Numbered from the stretch's first letter, positions 26,990 to 36,071 are shown. The stretch: DNA of 64,000 nt from Oxalobacteraceae bacterium UBA4003 (GCA_002384815.1 DGBN01000016.1:35463-99462); one strand, 5' to 3'. Numbers and translations: made by a program. The notes: generated from the sequence alone by a model not told the origin.

Positions 26990-27909
26990 CATTGCAAGAC
27001 CTGTTGGGCAATTTCTCACTGATCCTTTTCGTACTGACGATAGGGACAGGCATCGTCTGGGTGCTTGATGTCTTTTATCTGGCGAAAAAACGTCGTGCAA
27101 AAGCAGATGCGGTACTGGCCGAATTCGACGCACGCAATGCCAAGCTGGCAGGCGAGGGCATCAAGCCGGACAACAATGGCCGCGCCGCGCTGCAAGCCAG
27201 CCTGATGCGTCAACCGACATGGATAGAATATTCGGGCAGTTTTTTCCCTGTGATTGCACTGGTTTTCGGTCTGCGCTCCTTCCTGTACGAACCGTTCAAG
27301 ATTCCATCGACGTCCATGGTGCCGACGCTACAGGTTGGTGACCTGATTCTGGTCAATAAATATACCTATGGCATACGCCTGCCCATCATCAACAAGAAAA
27401 TCATCGAAGTCGGCGATCCACAGCGCGGCGACGTGATGGTGTTCAAATATCCGGAAAACATGACGCTGGACTATATCAAGCGTGTGGTTGGTGTGCCAGG
27501 TGATACCGTTACGTACCGTAACAAGCGATTAATTGTTAATGGAAAGCAAGTTTCTTACAAGCCATTGCCGGATTATCTGGATGAAGAGACACTGAGCTAT
27601 TCCAAGCTGTTGACCGAGAACCTGAATGGTGTGGCGCATCAAATCCTGAATAATCCGCGTGCTCCGTCCTATGTGTCCAATCCGCACGATTTCCCGAATC
27701 GCGATTTGTGTACCTACGATGTCGAAGGATTTACCTGTAAAGTCCCGGCTGGACAATATTTCATGATGGGCGATAATCGGGATAACAGTCTGGATAGCCG
27801 TTACTGGGGCTTCGTGCCGGACAAGAATATTGTCGGAAAAGCATTTTTTATCTGGTTGAACTTGAATAGTTTCCCGAATAATCTAGATCGTATCGGCAGT
27901 TTTCAATAA
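26986..27909 (+). CDS. lepB: Signal peptidase I
   Basis: A 307-residue inner-membrane peptidase cleaving signal peptides from exported proteins. Two transmembrane segments lie at ~8-28 and ~78-95. The nucleophile Ser is in FKIPSTSMVPTLQVGD, the base Lys in DYIKRVVGVPGD, and MGDNRDNSLDSRYWGFVP is the box E signature. Its ATG overlaps the lepA stop. Confidence 0.97.
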   Translation: MTLQDLLGNFSLILFVLTIGTGIVWVLDVFYLAKKRRAKADAVLAEFDARNAKLAGEGIKPDNNGRAALQASLMRQPTWIEYSGSFFPVIALVFGLRSFLYEPFKIPSTSMVPTLQVGDLILVNKYTYGIRLPIINKKIIEVGDPQRGDVMVFKYPENMTLDYIKRVVGVPGDTVTYRNKRLIVNGKQVSYKPLPDYLDEETLSYSKLLTENLNGVAHQILNNPRAPSYVSNPHDFPNRDLCTYDVEGFTCKVPAGQYFMMGDNRDNSLDSRYWGFVPDKNIVGKAFFIWLNLNSFPNNLDRIGSFQ

Positions 27910-27927
27910 TCCTTCAGGAGCGCGTAC

Positions 27928-28320
27928 ATGGCATTATCGTCAGGCATGCATCATCAACAAAAAGGCATCACCTTGGTGGGATTGATTCTGGTCCTGGCTA
28001 TCGTCGGCGCGATTGCAGTGCTCGCCTTGAAGGTGACGCCGACAGTGACCGAATATTTCTCGATCAAGAAGGCAATCGCCAGCGTCAAGGCTGCTGGCGG
28101 CTCCATTCCTGAAATGCGGACTGCCTTCAACCGGCAGGCCGAGGTTGGCTATATCGATGCAATTAGTGGCAACGATCTGGAAATCATCAAGAATGACGAT
28201 GTTACCGATATCAGCTTCGCCTACCAGAAAATCATTCCACTCGTCGGCCCGGCGAGCCTGCTGATCGATTATGCCGGCTCGACCAACGACAACACATTAA
28301 AGAAAAAAGCTGCTCCTTAA
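27928..28320 (+). CDS. DUF4845 family membrane protein
   Basis: A 130-residue protein with one N-terminal membrane segment preceded by a pilin-like stretch (QQKGITLVGLILVLAIVGAI), then a small periplasmic domain (VTEYFSIKKAIASVKAAG). It matches DUF4845, regularly found between lepB and rnc in beta- and gammaproteobacteria. Function is unknown. AGGAG lies upstream of the ATG. Confidence 0.85.
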   Translation: MALSSGMHHQQKGITLVGLILVLAIVGAIAVLALKVTPTVTEYFSIKKAIASVKAAGGSIPEMRTAFNRQAEVGYIDAISGNDLEIIKNDDVTDISFAYQKIIPLVGPASLLIDYAGSTNDNTLKKKAAP

Positions 28321-28340
28321 GGCAGGAAGCGATCAATAAA

Positions 28341-29399
28341 ATGGATGTAACGTTATTGCAAAATCGGCTAGGCCATACGTTCAAGGATGCTGTGCTGCTG
28401 CAGCAGGCTCTGACGCATCGCAGTCACAGCAGTGTGCATAACGAAAGGCTGGAATTCCTCGGCGACTCCATTTTGAATTGCGTGGTGGCTTCCTTGCTGT
28501 TCGATCGCTATAGCAAGATCGATGAAGGCGATTTGTCGCGTTTGCGCGCCAATCTCGTCAAGCAGCAATCCCTGTATGAAATCGCCCAGCGTCTGGAGCT
28601 GTCGCAGTTTTTGCGTCTGGGCGAAGGCGAATTGAAGTCGGGCGGCTTTCGTCGTCCCTCGATTCTGGCCGATACGCTGGAAGCGCTGTTCGGGGCGATT
28701 TTTCTCGATGCCGGTTTCAATGCTGCGCGCGATGTGATTCGTGCGCTCTACATCCCGATACTTGATAGCGTCGATCCGAAAACGCTGGGCAAGGATGCAA
28801 AAACATTGCTGCAGGAATACCTGCAAGGCAAGAAGATCGCATTGCCGCAATACAATGTGGTGGCAACGCATGGTGCTGCACACAATCAGGAATTCGAAAT
28901 TGAATGTCTGGTGCCCAAGCTGGATATTCAGGTATTCGGCACCGGCGGCAGCCGCCGAGCTGGCGAACAGGCAGCAGCCAAACTCGCGCTGGAAGCAGTG
29001 CAGGCCGCCTTGGTAAAAACGCCGGGTTCCAGCCGCAAAAGCAAACCGCGTACCGCCCAACTGAAGTTGGCCGGCATTGCCACCGTGCAGCCGGATGCAC
29101 CATTGGATGAAGTCAAGGTGACGTCCAAGGCTACAGCGAAGCTCGATGCAAAAATTGCCAAGGACTATGCGAAAGTTGAGTCTGAAGTAAAGCCGGATGC
29201 AAAATCAGAGCCGGCGTCAGATCCAAAACTCGAATCGGAGCACGTATCCGACGGCCAAAAAAGCCTTATCGCAGAACATGATGCAGTGATTACGCCTGCA
29301 TCCATAACTGCATCTAAAGCCAGGTCTGATGCCACATCGACCGAATCAGAAGATGTAGTGAAAAAATCCTCAACCACTTCCCATTCCAAAATTGCATGA
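28341..29399 (+). CDS. rnc: Ribonuclease III with long C-terminal extension
   Basis: A 352-residue double-strand-specific RNase that processes rRNA precursors. The catalytic signature NERLEFLGDSILN is at ~35-48, the second acidic cluster at LADTLEALFGAIFLDAG, and the dsRNA-binding domain at ~155-225 (TLLQEYLQGKKIALPQY ... GSRRAGEQAAAKLALEAV). The usual enzyme ends near 225 residues; here ~120 more follow, rich in Lys, Asp, Ser and Ala and apparently disordered. The stop overlaps the era start (ATGA). Confidence 0.96.
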   Translation: MDVTLLQNRLGHTFKDAVLLQQALTHRSHSSVHNERLEFLGDSILNCVVASLLFDRYSKIDEGDLSRLRANLVKQQSLYEIAQRLELSQFLRLGEGELKSGGFRRPSILADTLEALFGAIFLDAGFNAARDVIRALYIPILDSVDPKTLGKDAKTLLQEYLQGKKIALPQYNVVATHGAAHNQEFEIECLVPKLDIQVFGTGGSRRAGEQAAAKLALEAVQAALVKTPGSSRKSKPRTAQLKLAGIATVQPDAPLDEVKVTSKATAKLDAKIAKDYAKVESEVKPDAKSEPASDPKLESEHVSDGQKSLIAEHDAVITPASITASKARSDATSTESEDVVKKSSTTSHSKIA

Positions 29400-30298
29400 C
29401 TGAATCCACCGCACTGTCTCCCTTTCGATGCGGTTATATCGCGATCGTCGGTCGCCCCAACGTCGGTAAATCGACCCTGATGAATGAACTGATAGGTGCC
29501 AAGGTCAGTATTACTTCGCGCAAGGCGCAAACCACGCGCCATCGCATCACCGGTATTCAAACCGTAGAGGATGCTCAGTTTGTATACGTCGATACGCCGG
29601 GCTTCCAGACGCGTCACTCGAATGCACTGAACAAGACTCTGAATCGCACAGTGACGACGACGCTTACCGCATCCGATGTGATTCTGTTTGTGATTGAGGC
29701 CGGCACTTTTGGTCAGGCCGATCAGCAAGTGCTGGATTTGATTCCGAAGAACGTGCCGTGCATCCTGGTCATCAACAAATCGGATCGTGTCAAAGACAAA
29801 GCGGTGTTGTTGCCGTTTGCCCAGCAAATTGCAGCCAAACGTGACTTCACCGGGGTGGTGCCGGTTTCCGCAAAATTGCGCTTTCAGCTGGACAATCTGC
29901 AAGGCGAGATCAAGAAGCATTTGCCGGAAAATCCGCCTGTCTTCGGAGAAGACGACATTACAGATCGCAGCGAAAAATTTCTTGCCGCTGAAATCGTGCG
30001 TGAAAAGCTGTTTCGTTTCGTCGGCGACGAATTGCCTTATACCAGTACCGTGCTGATTGAAAAATTCGAGCTTGAAGGCAATCTGCGTCGTGTCTTTGCC
30101 GCCATTCTGGTCGAGCGTGATACCCACAAGTCCATGGTCATCGGCAACAAGGGCGAACGCCTGAAGGATATTTCCACCCAGGCGCGACTGGATATGGAGC
30201 GTTTGTTCGGCGGCCCGGTGTATCTGGAAATCTGGGTCAAGGTCAAATCCGGCTGGGCCGATAACGAAGCCGGCCTGCGCGCATACGGTTACGAATAA
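29396..30298 (+). CDS. era: GTPase Era
   Basis: A 300-residue GTPase for 16S rRNA maturation and 30S assembly. G1 is GRPNVGKSTLMN, the switch region SRKAQTTRHRITGI, G3 DTPGFQTRH, G4 NKSDRV. The C-terminal KH domain has VIGNKGERLKDISTQARLDM and GGPVYLEIWVKVK. It overlaps rnc by ATGA and precedes recO by 12 bases. Confidence 0.98.
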   Translation: MTESTALSPFRCGYIAIVGRPNVGKSTLMNELIGAKVSITSRKAQTTRHRITGIQTVEDAQFVYVDTPGFQTRHSNALNKTLNRTVTTTLTASDVILFVIEAGTFGQADQQVLDLIPKNVPCILVINKSDRVKDKAVLLPFAQQIAAKRDFTGVVPVSAKLRFQLDNLQGEIKKHLPENPPVFGEDDITDRSEKFLAAEIVREKLFRFVGDELPYTSTVLIEKFELEGNLRRVFAAILVERDTHKSMVIGNKGERLKDISTQARLDMERLFGGPVYLEIWVKVKSGWADNEAGLRAYGYE

Positions 30299-30310
30299 AA
30301 ACGATTCAAA

Positions 30311-31156
30311 ATGGCCGCACTCATCGTCGAGGTCCATTCTTCATCTGCTGCTTCCGCTGACGAACAGTCGGCGCGCAGTGGCGATGCCCGGCCTGCCGTC
30401 ACTCCTGCCAAAACCGCAACGCGTCGTCCGCGCGTGCTGGAAAAAGACACTCGCATTGCCGAGCAACCCGGTTTCGTGCTGCACAGCTATCCCTACAAGG
30501 AAACGAGCCTGATCGTCGATGTGTTTACACGCGATCATGGTCGTATTGCGCTGGTCGCCAAGGGGGCAAAACGCCCGCATTCCAAACTGCGCGGCGTGCT
30601 GCAAACCTTTCAGCCGCTGTCGGTAGGCTGGAGCGGTAAGGCTGAAGTGAGAACGCTGACTTCAGCCGAATGGGTAGGCGGACTTTTACCCCTTGAAAAA
30701 TCGGCACTCCTGTGCGGTTTTTATCTTAATGAATTACTGGTCAAGCTGCTTGCGCGCGACGACCCGCACCCAGCCTTGTTCGATCATTATGTCAGTGCCT
30801 TGAATCAGCTGGCGCACGATGAACCGGCAGCCATCGTCCTGCGTAAATTCGAGCGCGCACTGCTGAAGGAAAGCGGCGTTTCCGGCGATTGGACGATCTG
30901 TACTGCCACGCGCAATCCTTTGCTGGCCGGCTTGAACTATGTGGTCGATCCCGAGCGCGGCCCGCGCCCGGCGCGCCCGGCCGATACCTGGCCGCAGGTT
31001 GCCGGCAAGACCCTGCTGGATATGGAAAAAGAAGACTACAGTGATGCGACCACGCAAATGCAAAGCAAATTCCTGATGCGTTTCCTGCTCGCGCATCATC
31101 TGAATGGCGCGCCCTTGAATACACGCCAGATATTGATAGACCTGCTGCAGCTTTAA
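30311..31156 (+). CDS. recO: DNA repair protein RecO
   Basis: A 281-residue member of the RecFOR pathway that loads RecA onto SSB-coated DNA. The OB-fold is recognised from PGFVLHSYPYKETSLIVDVFT, GRIALVAKGAKRPHSKLRG and LQTFQPLSVGWSGK. The helical domain includes LCGFYLNELLVKLLARDDPH. About 50 Ala/Ser/Arg-rich residues precede the OB-fold, longer than usual; a later start inside this part is possible. It sits between era and pdxJ, the standard order. Confidence 0.93.
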   Translation: MAALIVEVHSSSAASADEQSARSGDARPAVTPAKTATRRPRVLEKDTRIAEQPGFVLHSYPYKETSLIVDVFTRDHGRIALVAKGAKRPHSKLRGVLQTFQPLSVGWSGKAEVRTLTSAEWVGGLLPLEKSALLCGFYLNELLVKLLARDDPHPALFDHYVSALNQLAHDEPAAIVLRKFERALLKESGVSGDWTICTATRNPLLAGLNYVVDPERGPRPARPADTWPQVAGKTLLDMEKEDYSDATTQMQSKFLMRFLLAHHLNGAPLNTRQILIDLLQL

Positions 31157-31171
31157 CGGACACAATTCAAT

Positions 31172-31939
31172 ATGAGTTTTCTCCAGCCACAATCATCCAT
31201 CATCGATCTTGGTATCAATATCGATCACGTTGCCACACTGCGCAATGCGCGCGGTACCGTGTATCCCGATCCCTTGCAGGCCGCCTTGCTGGCTGAAGAA
31301 GCCGGTGCCGATGCGATTACCCTGCACCTGCGCGAAGACCGACGACACATCAAGGATGCCGACGTCGAATTGATACGTCCGCAATTGTTGACGCGTATGA
31401 ATCTGGAGTCTGCCGTCACTTCGGAGATGGTTGATTTTGCCTGCCGCATCAAGCCGCAGGATGTCTGTCTGGTGCCGGAACGTCGTGAAGAAGTGACGAC
31501 CGAAGGTGGCCTCGATGTCGTGAAGTATTTTTCAGAAGTATCGGCTGCCATCAAGCAGTTGCAAGCCGAAGGTATACGCGTAAGTTTGTTTATAGATGCC
31601 GATGCTGCGCAGATCCAGGCCGCAGCCGAAGCCGGTGCGCCTGTGATTGAATTGCATACCGGACGTTATGCCGATGCGCATGGTGAAATCGATCAGCAAC
31701 AGCAATTGCAGCGTGTGCAGCAGGGCGTGCTCGAAGGCGTGAAGCGCGGCTTGAAGGTCAATGCCGGTCACGGTTTGCATTACACCAACGTGCAGGCGAT
31801 CGCAGTGATTCAGGATATCGCTGAATTGAATATCGGTCATGCCATTGTTGCACATGCAGTATTCGCAGGTTGGCAAAACGCCGTGCGTGAAATGAAAGCG
31901 ATCATGATTGCTGCACGCCTGAACGGATTGCACAAATGA
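31172..31939 (+). CDS. pdxJ: Pyridoxine 5'-phosphate synthase
   Basis: A 255-residue TIM-barrel enzyme forming pyridoxine 5'-phosphate, the last ring-closing step of DXP-dependent vitamin B6 synthesis. LGINIDHVATLRNARG, ITLHLREDRRHI, VCLVPERREEVTTEGGLD and NAGHGLHYTNV are family signatures. The stop TGA at 31937-31939 overlaps an ATG that opens a chain of mini reading frames leading into acpS. Confidence 0.97.
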   Translation: MSFLQPQSSIIDLGINIDHVATLRNARGTVYPDPLQAALLAEEAGADAITLHLREDRRHIKDADVELIRPQLLTRMNLESAVTSEMVDFACRIKPQDVCLVPERREEVTTEGGLDVVKYFSEVSAAIKQLQAEGIRVSLFIDADAAQIQAAAEAGAPVIELHTGRYADAHGEIDQQQQLQRVQQGVLEGVKRGLKVNAGHGLHYTNVQAIAVIQDIAELNIGHAIVAHAVFAGWQNAVREMKAIMIAARLNGLHK

Positions 31940-32003
31940 ATGGATCACAAAAATGAATGGATCACAAAAATGAATGGATCACAAAAATGAATGGGTTACA
32001 GAA
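31929..32003 (+). repeat. 17-bp tandem repeat forming coupled mini reading frames between pdxJ and acpS
   Basis: Four 17-bp units follow the end of pdxJ with the consensus CACAAAAATGAATGGAT; the last is diverged. They encode four six-residue frames starting at 31936, 31953, 31970 (each MNGSQK) and 31987 (MNGLQK). The stop TGA of each overlaps the next ATG, the first ATG overlaps the pdxJ stop, and the last stop overlaps the acpS ATG at 32004. The unit resembles the final codons of pdxJ (NGLHK stop), so it probably arose by repeated duplication of that end. Confidence 0.9.
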
Positions 32004-32396
32004 ATGATATACGGCGTTGGCACCGATATCATGAAGATAGACCGCATTGCAGCTGCACTTGAGCGTCACGGCGATCGCTTCGCTGAACGTATCCTTGGTG
32101 TGGAAGAGCTGGAAAAATACCATAGACGCAAAGCCAAGGTGGCAGTACGCGGTTTGCGTTTTCTGGCGACGCGCTTTGCTGCGAAAGAAGCGTTTTCCAA
32201 GGCGATAGGTTTGGGCATACACATGCCGATGACATGGCGTGCTGCGCAGATTTTAAATGCGCCCAGCGGTAAACCTATCGTTGTCACTAGCGGCAAGCTG
32301 GCAGAATTCATGCAGGAAAACGGACTGACCGCACAGGTTTCGATTACAGATGAAGTCGAGTACGCGGTCGCTTTTGTGATTGTGGAGAAAAAATGA
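32004..32396 (+). CDS. acpS: Holo-[acyl carrier protein] synthase
   Basis: A 130-residue enzyme moving 4'-phosphopantetheine from CoA to ACP Ser. MIYGVGTDIMKIDRI is the N-terminal signature with the Mg-binding Asp; RFAAKEAFSKAIGLGI is the second motif with the catalytic Glu. ATG 32004 is chosen because the family starts exactly here; the frame stays open upstream through the repeat. No ribosome-binding site is visible, so translation probably depends on ribosomes arriving from pdxJ. It overlaps nagZ by ATGA. Confidence 0.96.
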   Translation: MIYGVGTDIMKIDRIAAALERHGDRFAERILGVEELEKYHRRKAKVAVRGLRFLATRFAAKEAFSKAIGLGIHMPMTWRAAQILNAPSGKPIVVTSGKLAEFMQENGLTAQVSITDEVEYAVAFVIVEKK

Positions 32397-33472
32397 ACGC
32401 AGTAGTGGCTACAAATTCGACAGCAAATTCCAGCTTTGGCTCAGGTTTTGGTCCCGTCATGCTGGACGTGGTGGGTACGCAATTGTCGGCAGATGATATT
32501 CGTCGCATTCAACATCCCCTGACGGGCGGCGTGATTCTGTTCGCCCGCAATTACAAAAACCGGGCGCAACTGATGGAACTGACATCTGCGATCCATACCG
32601 TCCGTCCGGGCTTCGTGATCGCTGTCGATCACGAAGGTGGTCGCGTGCAGCGTTTCAAAACGGACGGCTTTACTCATTTGCCGGCCATGCGCAAGTTGGG
32701 TGCCTTGTGGGACAAGGATGTTTTGGCCGCCACCAAAGCCGCCACCGATGTCGGTTATGTACTGGCGGCAGAATTGCGCGCATGTGGCGTCGACTTGTCA
32801 TTCACGCCTGTACTTGATCTCGATTACGGCGAATCAGGTGTGATCGGCGATCGTGCTTTCCATCGGGACGCACGCGTGGTCAGTTTGCTGGCCAAGAGTT
32901 TGAATCACGGTTTGATGCTGGCTGGCATGCTGAATTGCGGCAAGCACTTTCCCGGTCACGGTTTCGTGAAGGCGGATTCACATCTGGAAATTCCAGTCGA
33001 TGAGCGGGAGTTGAAAGAAATTCTGGCCGGGGATGCGGCGCCTTACGACTGGCTAGGTTTGAGTCTCACGGGTGTGATGCCGGCGCACGTTATTTATCCC
33101 AAGGTCGATAAACATCCAGCCGGTTTTTCACGCAAGTGGTTGACGATGCTGCGCAAGGATTTCGGTTTTGACGGCATCATCTTCAGTGATGATTTGAGCA
33201 TGGAAGGTGCAAGTGTCGCCGGCAATGTAATTGACGGCGCACACGCGGCATTGGCAGCCGGCTGCGACATGGTTCTGATCTGTAATTCACCTGACAAAGC
33301 CGATCAATTGCTGAACGGCTTGAAGATCAAGAATGGCAAAGCCATGCAACAATCCGCTGCACGCATTGCGGCATTGACGCCGCAAGCGCCGGCATTGACA
33401 TGGGATGCTCTGCAAGGCGAAGCACGCTATATCGCGGCGAAGAAGGCGGCATTGTCGCTGGCTGCAGCCTGA
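32393..33472 (+). CDS. nagZ: Beta-N-acetylhexosaminidase
   Basis: A 359-residue cytoplasmic glycoside hydrolase family 3 enzyme that removes GlcNAc from anhydromuropeptides in peptidoglycan recycling. The N-terminal LTGGVILFARNYKNRAQL, IAVDHEGGRVQRF, the GH3 signature GKHFPGHGFVKADSH (with the acid/base His) and the nucleophile Asp in IIFSDDLSMEGA are seen. Its start overlaps the acpS stop (ATGA), and uvrC follows 40 bases later. Confidence 0.97.
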   Translation: MNAVVATNSTANSSFGSGFGPVMLDVVGTQLSADDIRRIQHPLTGGVILFARNYKNRAQLMELTSAIHTVRPGFVIAVDHEGGRVQRFKTDGFTHLPAMRKLGALWDKDVLAATKAATDVGYVLAAELRACGVDLSFTPVLDLDYGESGVIGDRAFHRDARVVSLLAKSLNHGLMLAGMLNCGKHFPGHGFVKADSHLEIPVDERELKEILAGDAAPYDWLGLSLTGVMPAHVIYPKVDKHPAGFSRKWLTMLRKDFGFDGIIFSDDLSMEGASVAGNVIDGAHAALAAGCDMVLICNSPDKADQLLNGLKIKNGKAMQQSAARIAALTPQAPALTWDALQGEARYIAAKKAALSLAAA

Positions 33473-33512
33473 TGATGTTTCCCGGTTTTCGATAATGGGC
33501 AGGTAAACGCAC

Positions 33513-35369
33513 ATGTCTGAAATTGAATCGCCAGATCCGCGTGCAGTCGTGCTGGATACGGTAGCCAAGTTGCCGAATCTGCCTGGCGTGTATCGTTATT
33601 TCGATGCCGACAATAATTTGCTGTATGTCGGCAAGGCGCGTGATCTGAAGAAACGCGTCTCCAGTTACTTTCTGAAAAATCTTGCCAGTCCGCGTACGGC
33701 CTTGATGGTCGAAAAGATCGCGCGTCTGGAAACAACGGTCACGCGTAGTGAAGCCGAAGCGCTGCTGCTTGAGAATAATCTGATCAAGACTTTGCAGCCG
33801 CGTTACAACATCCTGTTTCGCGACGACAAATCCTATCCCTACCTGAAAATCACCGACCAGGAATTTCCGCGCATGGCCTACTATCGCGGCGCGGTGGACA
33901 AGAAGAATCAGTACTTCGGCCCGTTTCCCAGTGGCTGGGCCGTCAAGGAATCGATGCAGATTTTGCAGAAGGTATTCCTGCTGCGTACCTGTGAAGATTC
34001 CGTATTCGCCAATCGCACGCGACCTTGCTTGCTGCATCAGATACATCGCTGCAGCGGTCCTTGCGTCAATTACATCAGCCGTGAAGATTACGCACTCGAT
34101 GTGGATAACGCGGCGAAATTCCTGCGCGGCCGACAGACTGAGGTGCTCGAAGTGTTGCAGGCCAAGATGCTGGCGTATGCAGAAGAGCTGAAGTTCGAGC
34201 AGGCCGCGCTGGTGCGCAATCAGATCAATGCCTTGTCGCGCGTATTGCACCAGCAAAGCATGGATACCGGCGACGATGCGGATATCGACATCATCGCGGT
34301 AATCGTGCAAGGTGGTCGTGCCTGCGTCAATCTGGCGATGGTGCGTGGCGGGCGGCACTTGGGCGATCGTGCCTACTTTCCTACGCATGTCGATAACGCG
34401 CTGACGAACGCGGAAGATTCGGTCGCGGCAGAGGTGATGAAGGCGTTTCTCGCGCAGCATTACATCGATAAGTTCATTCCCGGAACATTGGTGCTGAATA
34501 CCGAGTTTGATGAGCCGGAACTGATGCTGGCGCTGATGGAACAATGCGGTCATCGCATCAACCTGGTATTTCAACCGCAGGAACCACGAAGGCTGTGGCT
34601 GGAAATGGCACAGAAGGGCGCAGAGATTTCTTTGGCGCGCCTGTTGTCAGAGCAGGGTTCGCAGCAAACGCGCACGCGCATGCTGGTCGATGCCTTGAAA
34701 ATCGAGGTCGAAGATATTGAAGCATTCCGTGTCGAATGTTTCGACATCAGTCATACACAGGGTGAAGCGACGCAGGCTTCATGCGTGGTGTTCCATCATC
34801 ACGTGATGCAGAATGGCGAGTACCGTCGTTACAACATCAATGACATTACCCCCGGCGATGATTACGCAGCAATGCGGCAGGTACTGATGCGTCGCTATGA
34901 AAAAGTCGCGAATGGCGACGGCGTGATGCCTGACGTGGTGCTGATTGATGGTGGCAAAGGCCAGGTGGAAATGGCACGTCAGGTCTTCGTTGAGCTTGGA
35001 CTGGATATCAGTCTGATTGTCGGCGTATCAAAAGGTGAAGGTCGCAAGGTCGGTTTGGAAACGCTGGTCTTCGTCGATGGTCGTGCAGCGCAGGAACTGG
35101 GCAAGGAATCCGGCGCCTTGATGCTGATTGCACAAATTCGCGACGAGGCGCATCGCTTTGCCATTACCGGCATGCGCGCCAAGCGCGCCAAGGCGCGCCA
35201 GACCTCGAGGCTGGAGGAAATCGAGGGCATAGGTGCCAAGCGCCGGCAGAAATTGCTGGCGCGCTTTGGCGGCCTGCGTGGCGTGGTGGATGCCAGCGTC
35301 GAAGATTTATCGTCGGTCGAAGGCATTTCCCGCCAATTGGCAGAAGACATTTACAGGCAATTGCATTAG
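33513..35369 (+). CDS. uvrC: UvrABC system protein C
   Basis: A 618-residue excision nuclease subunit making both incisions in nucleotide excision repair. The GIY-YIG domain is at the N-terminus (PGVYRYF...LLYVGKARDLKKRVSSYF), the UVR motif near 205 (FEQAALVRNQINALSRV), the RNase H-like nuclease around CFDISHTQGEATQASCVVF and LIDGGKGQVEMA, and tandem helix-hairpin-helix motifs at the end (IEGIGAKRRQKLLARFGG). Full length. Confidence 0.98.
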   Translation: MSEIESPDPRAVVLDTVAKLPNLPGVYRYFDADNNLLYVGKARDLKKRVSSYFLKNLASPRTALMVEKIARLETTVTRSEAEALLLENNLIKTLQPRYNILFRDDKSYPYLKITDQEFPRMAYYRGAVDKKNQYFGPFPSGWAVKESMQILQKVFLLRTCEDSVFANRTRPCLLHQIHRCSGPCVNYISREDYALDVDNAAKFLRGRQTEVLEVLQAKMLAYAEELKFEQAALVRNQINALSRVLHQQSMDTGDDADIDIIAVIVQGGRACVNLAMVRGGRHLGDRAYFPTHVDNALTNAEDSVAAEVMKAFLAQHYIDKFIPGTLVLNTEFDEPELMLALMEQCGHRINLVFQPQEPRRLWLEMAQKGAEISLARLLSEQGSQQTRTRMLVDALKIEVEDIEAFRVECFDISHTQGEATQASCVVFHHHVMQNGEYRRYNINDITPGDDYAAMRQVLMRRYEKVANGDGVMPDVVLIDGGKGQVEMARQVFVELGLDISLIVGVSKGEGRKVGLETLVFVDGRAAQELGKESGALMLIAQIRDEAHRFAITGMRAKRAKARQTSRLEEIEGIGAKRRQKLLARFGGLRGVVDASVEDLSSVEGISRQLAEDIYRQLH

Positions 35370-35437
35370 ATTACGGGAGGCATGCAATACATGCCTGCGC
35401 GAGCACCCAGCACATTCATGAAAATGTAAATTTCGAT

Positions 35438-36025
35438 ATGCCCGTCAATATTCCTATTCTTCTTACCTGGCTACGCGTTGCGCTGATCCCGCTGATGGTC
35501 GGTGTGCTTTATATACCGGACGCCTGGTTGGGATCGTTCAACAAAACGCAAGGCCTGGCTGCCACCCTGATTTTCATTGTTGCAGCCCTGACCGACTGGA
35601 TAGATGGTTTTCTGGCGCGGCGCTGGAATCAGACTTCGGCTTTCGGTGCATTTCTGGACCCGGTGGCAGACAAACTGATGGTCGCCGGTGCCTTGCTGGT
35701 GCTGATCGAACTTGATCGCGTCAATGCTGTCATCGCCTTTATCATCATCGGCCGCGAAATCACGATTTCCGCCTTGCGCGAATGGATGGCGCAAATCGGT
35801 GCATCGAAATCGGTTGCCGTCAGCTCGCTGGGCAAGATCAAGACCATTGCGCAAATGGTGGCGATACCGATGCTGCTTTATTACGACAGCATCTGGGGCG
35901 TCAATCTAAAATTCTGGGGTGACATTTTGCTATGGGTTGCGGCTGTGCTTACTGTCTGGTCGATGTTTTATTACCTGCGCAAGGCCTGGCCCCTGATCAA
36001 GGAAAGTGCAGGGCATTTGCTGTAA
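35438..36025 (+). CDS. pgsA: CDP-diacylglycerol-glycerol-3-phosphate 3-phosphatidyltransferase
   Basis: A 195-residue integral membrane enzyme making phosphatidylglycerolphosphate. The CDP-alcohol phosphotransferase motif D-x2-DG-x2-AR-x8-G-x3-D-x3-D is present as DWIDGFLARRW...GAFLDPVADK. Several hydrophobic helices are visible (LTWLRVALIPLMVGVLY, VIAFIIIGREITIS, LWVAAVLTVWSMFYY). The order uvrC-pgsA-tRNA is common in beta- and gammaproteobacteria. Confidence 0.96.
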   Translation: MPVNIPILLTWLRVALIPLMVGVLYIPDAWLGSFNKTQGLAATLIFIVAALTDWIDGFLARRWNQTSAFGAFLDPVADKLMVAGALLVLIELDRVNAVIAFIIIGREITISALREWMAQIGASKSVAVSSLGKIKTIAQMVAIPMLLYYDSIWGVNLKFWGDILLWVAAVLTVWSMFYYLRKAWPLIKESAGHLL

Positions 36026-36043
36026 GTTTGCCGCGTAGAGTGC

Positions 36044-36071
36044 TTGACAAGCAAAGTCATTCATCTATAAT
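36044..36071 (+). promoter_or_regulatory. Consensus sigma-70 promoter of the tRNA-Gly genes
   Basis: A perfect TTGACA (36044-36049) and a perfect TATAAT (36066-36071), 16 bases apart, end 17 bases before the first tRNA-Gly. No comparable promoter precedes the second copy. Confidence 0.9.

Noticed and set aside
33327..34574. A 415-codon minus-strand frame opposite nagZ and uvrC
   Set aside because: Both sense genes are well conserved; the antisense frame has no recognisable domain.
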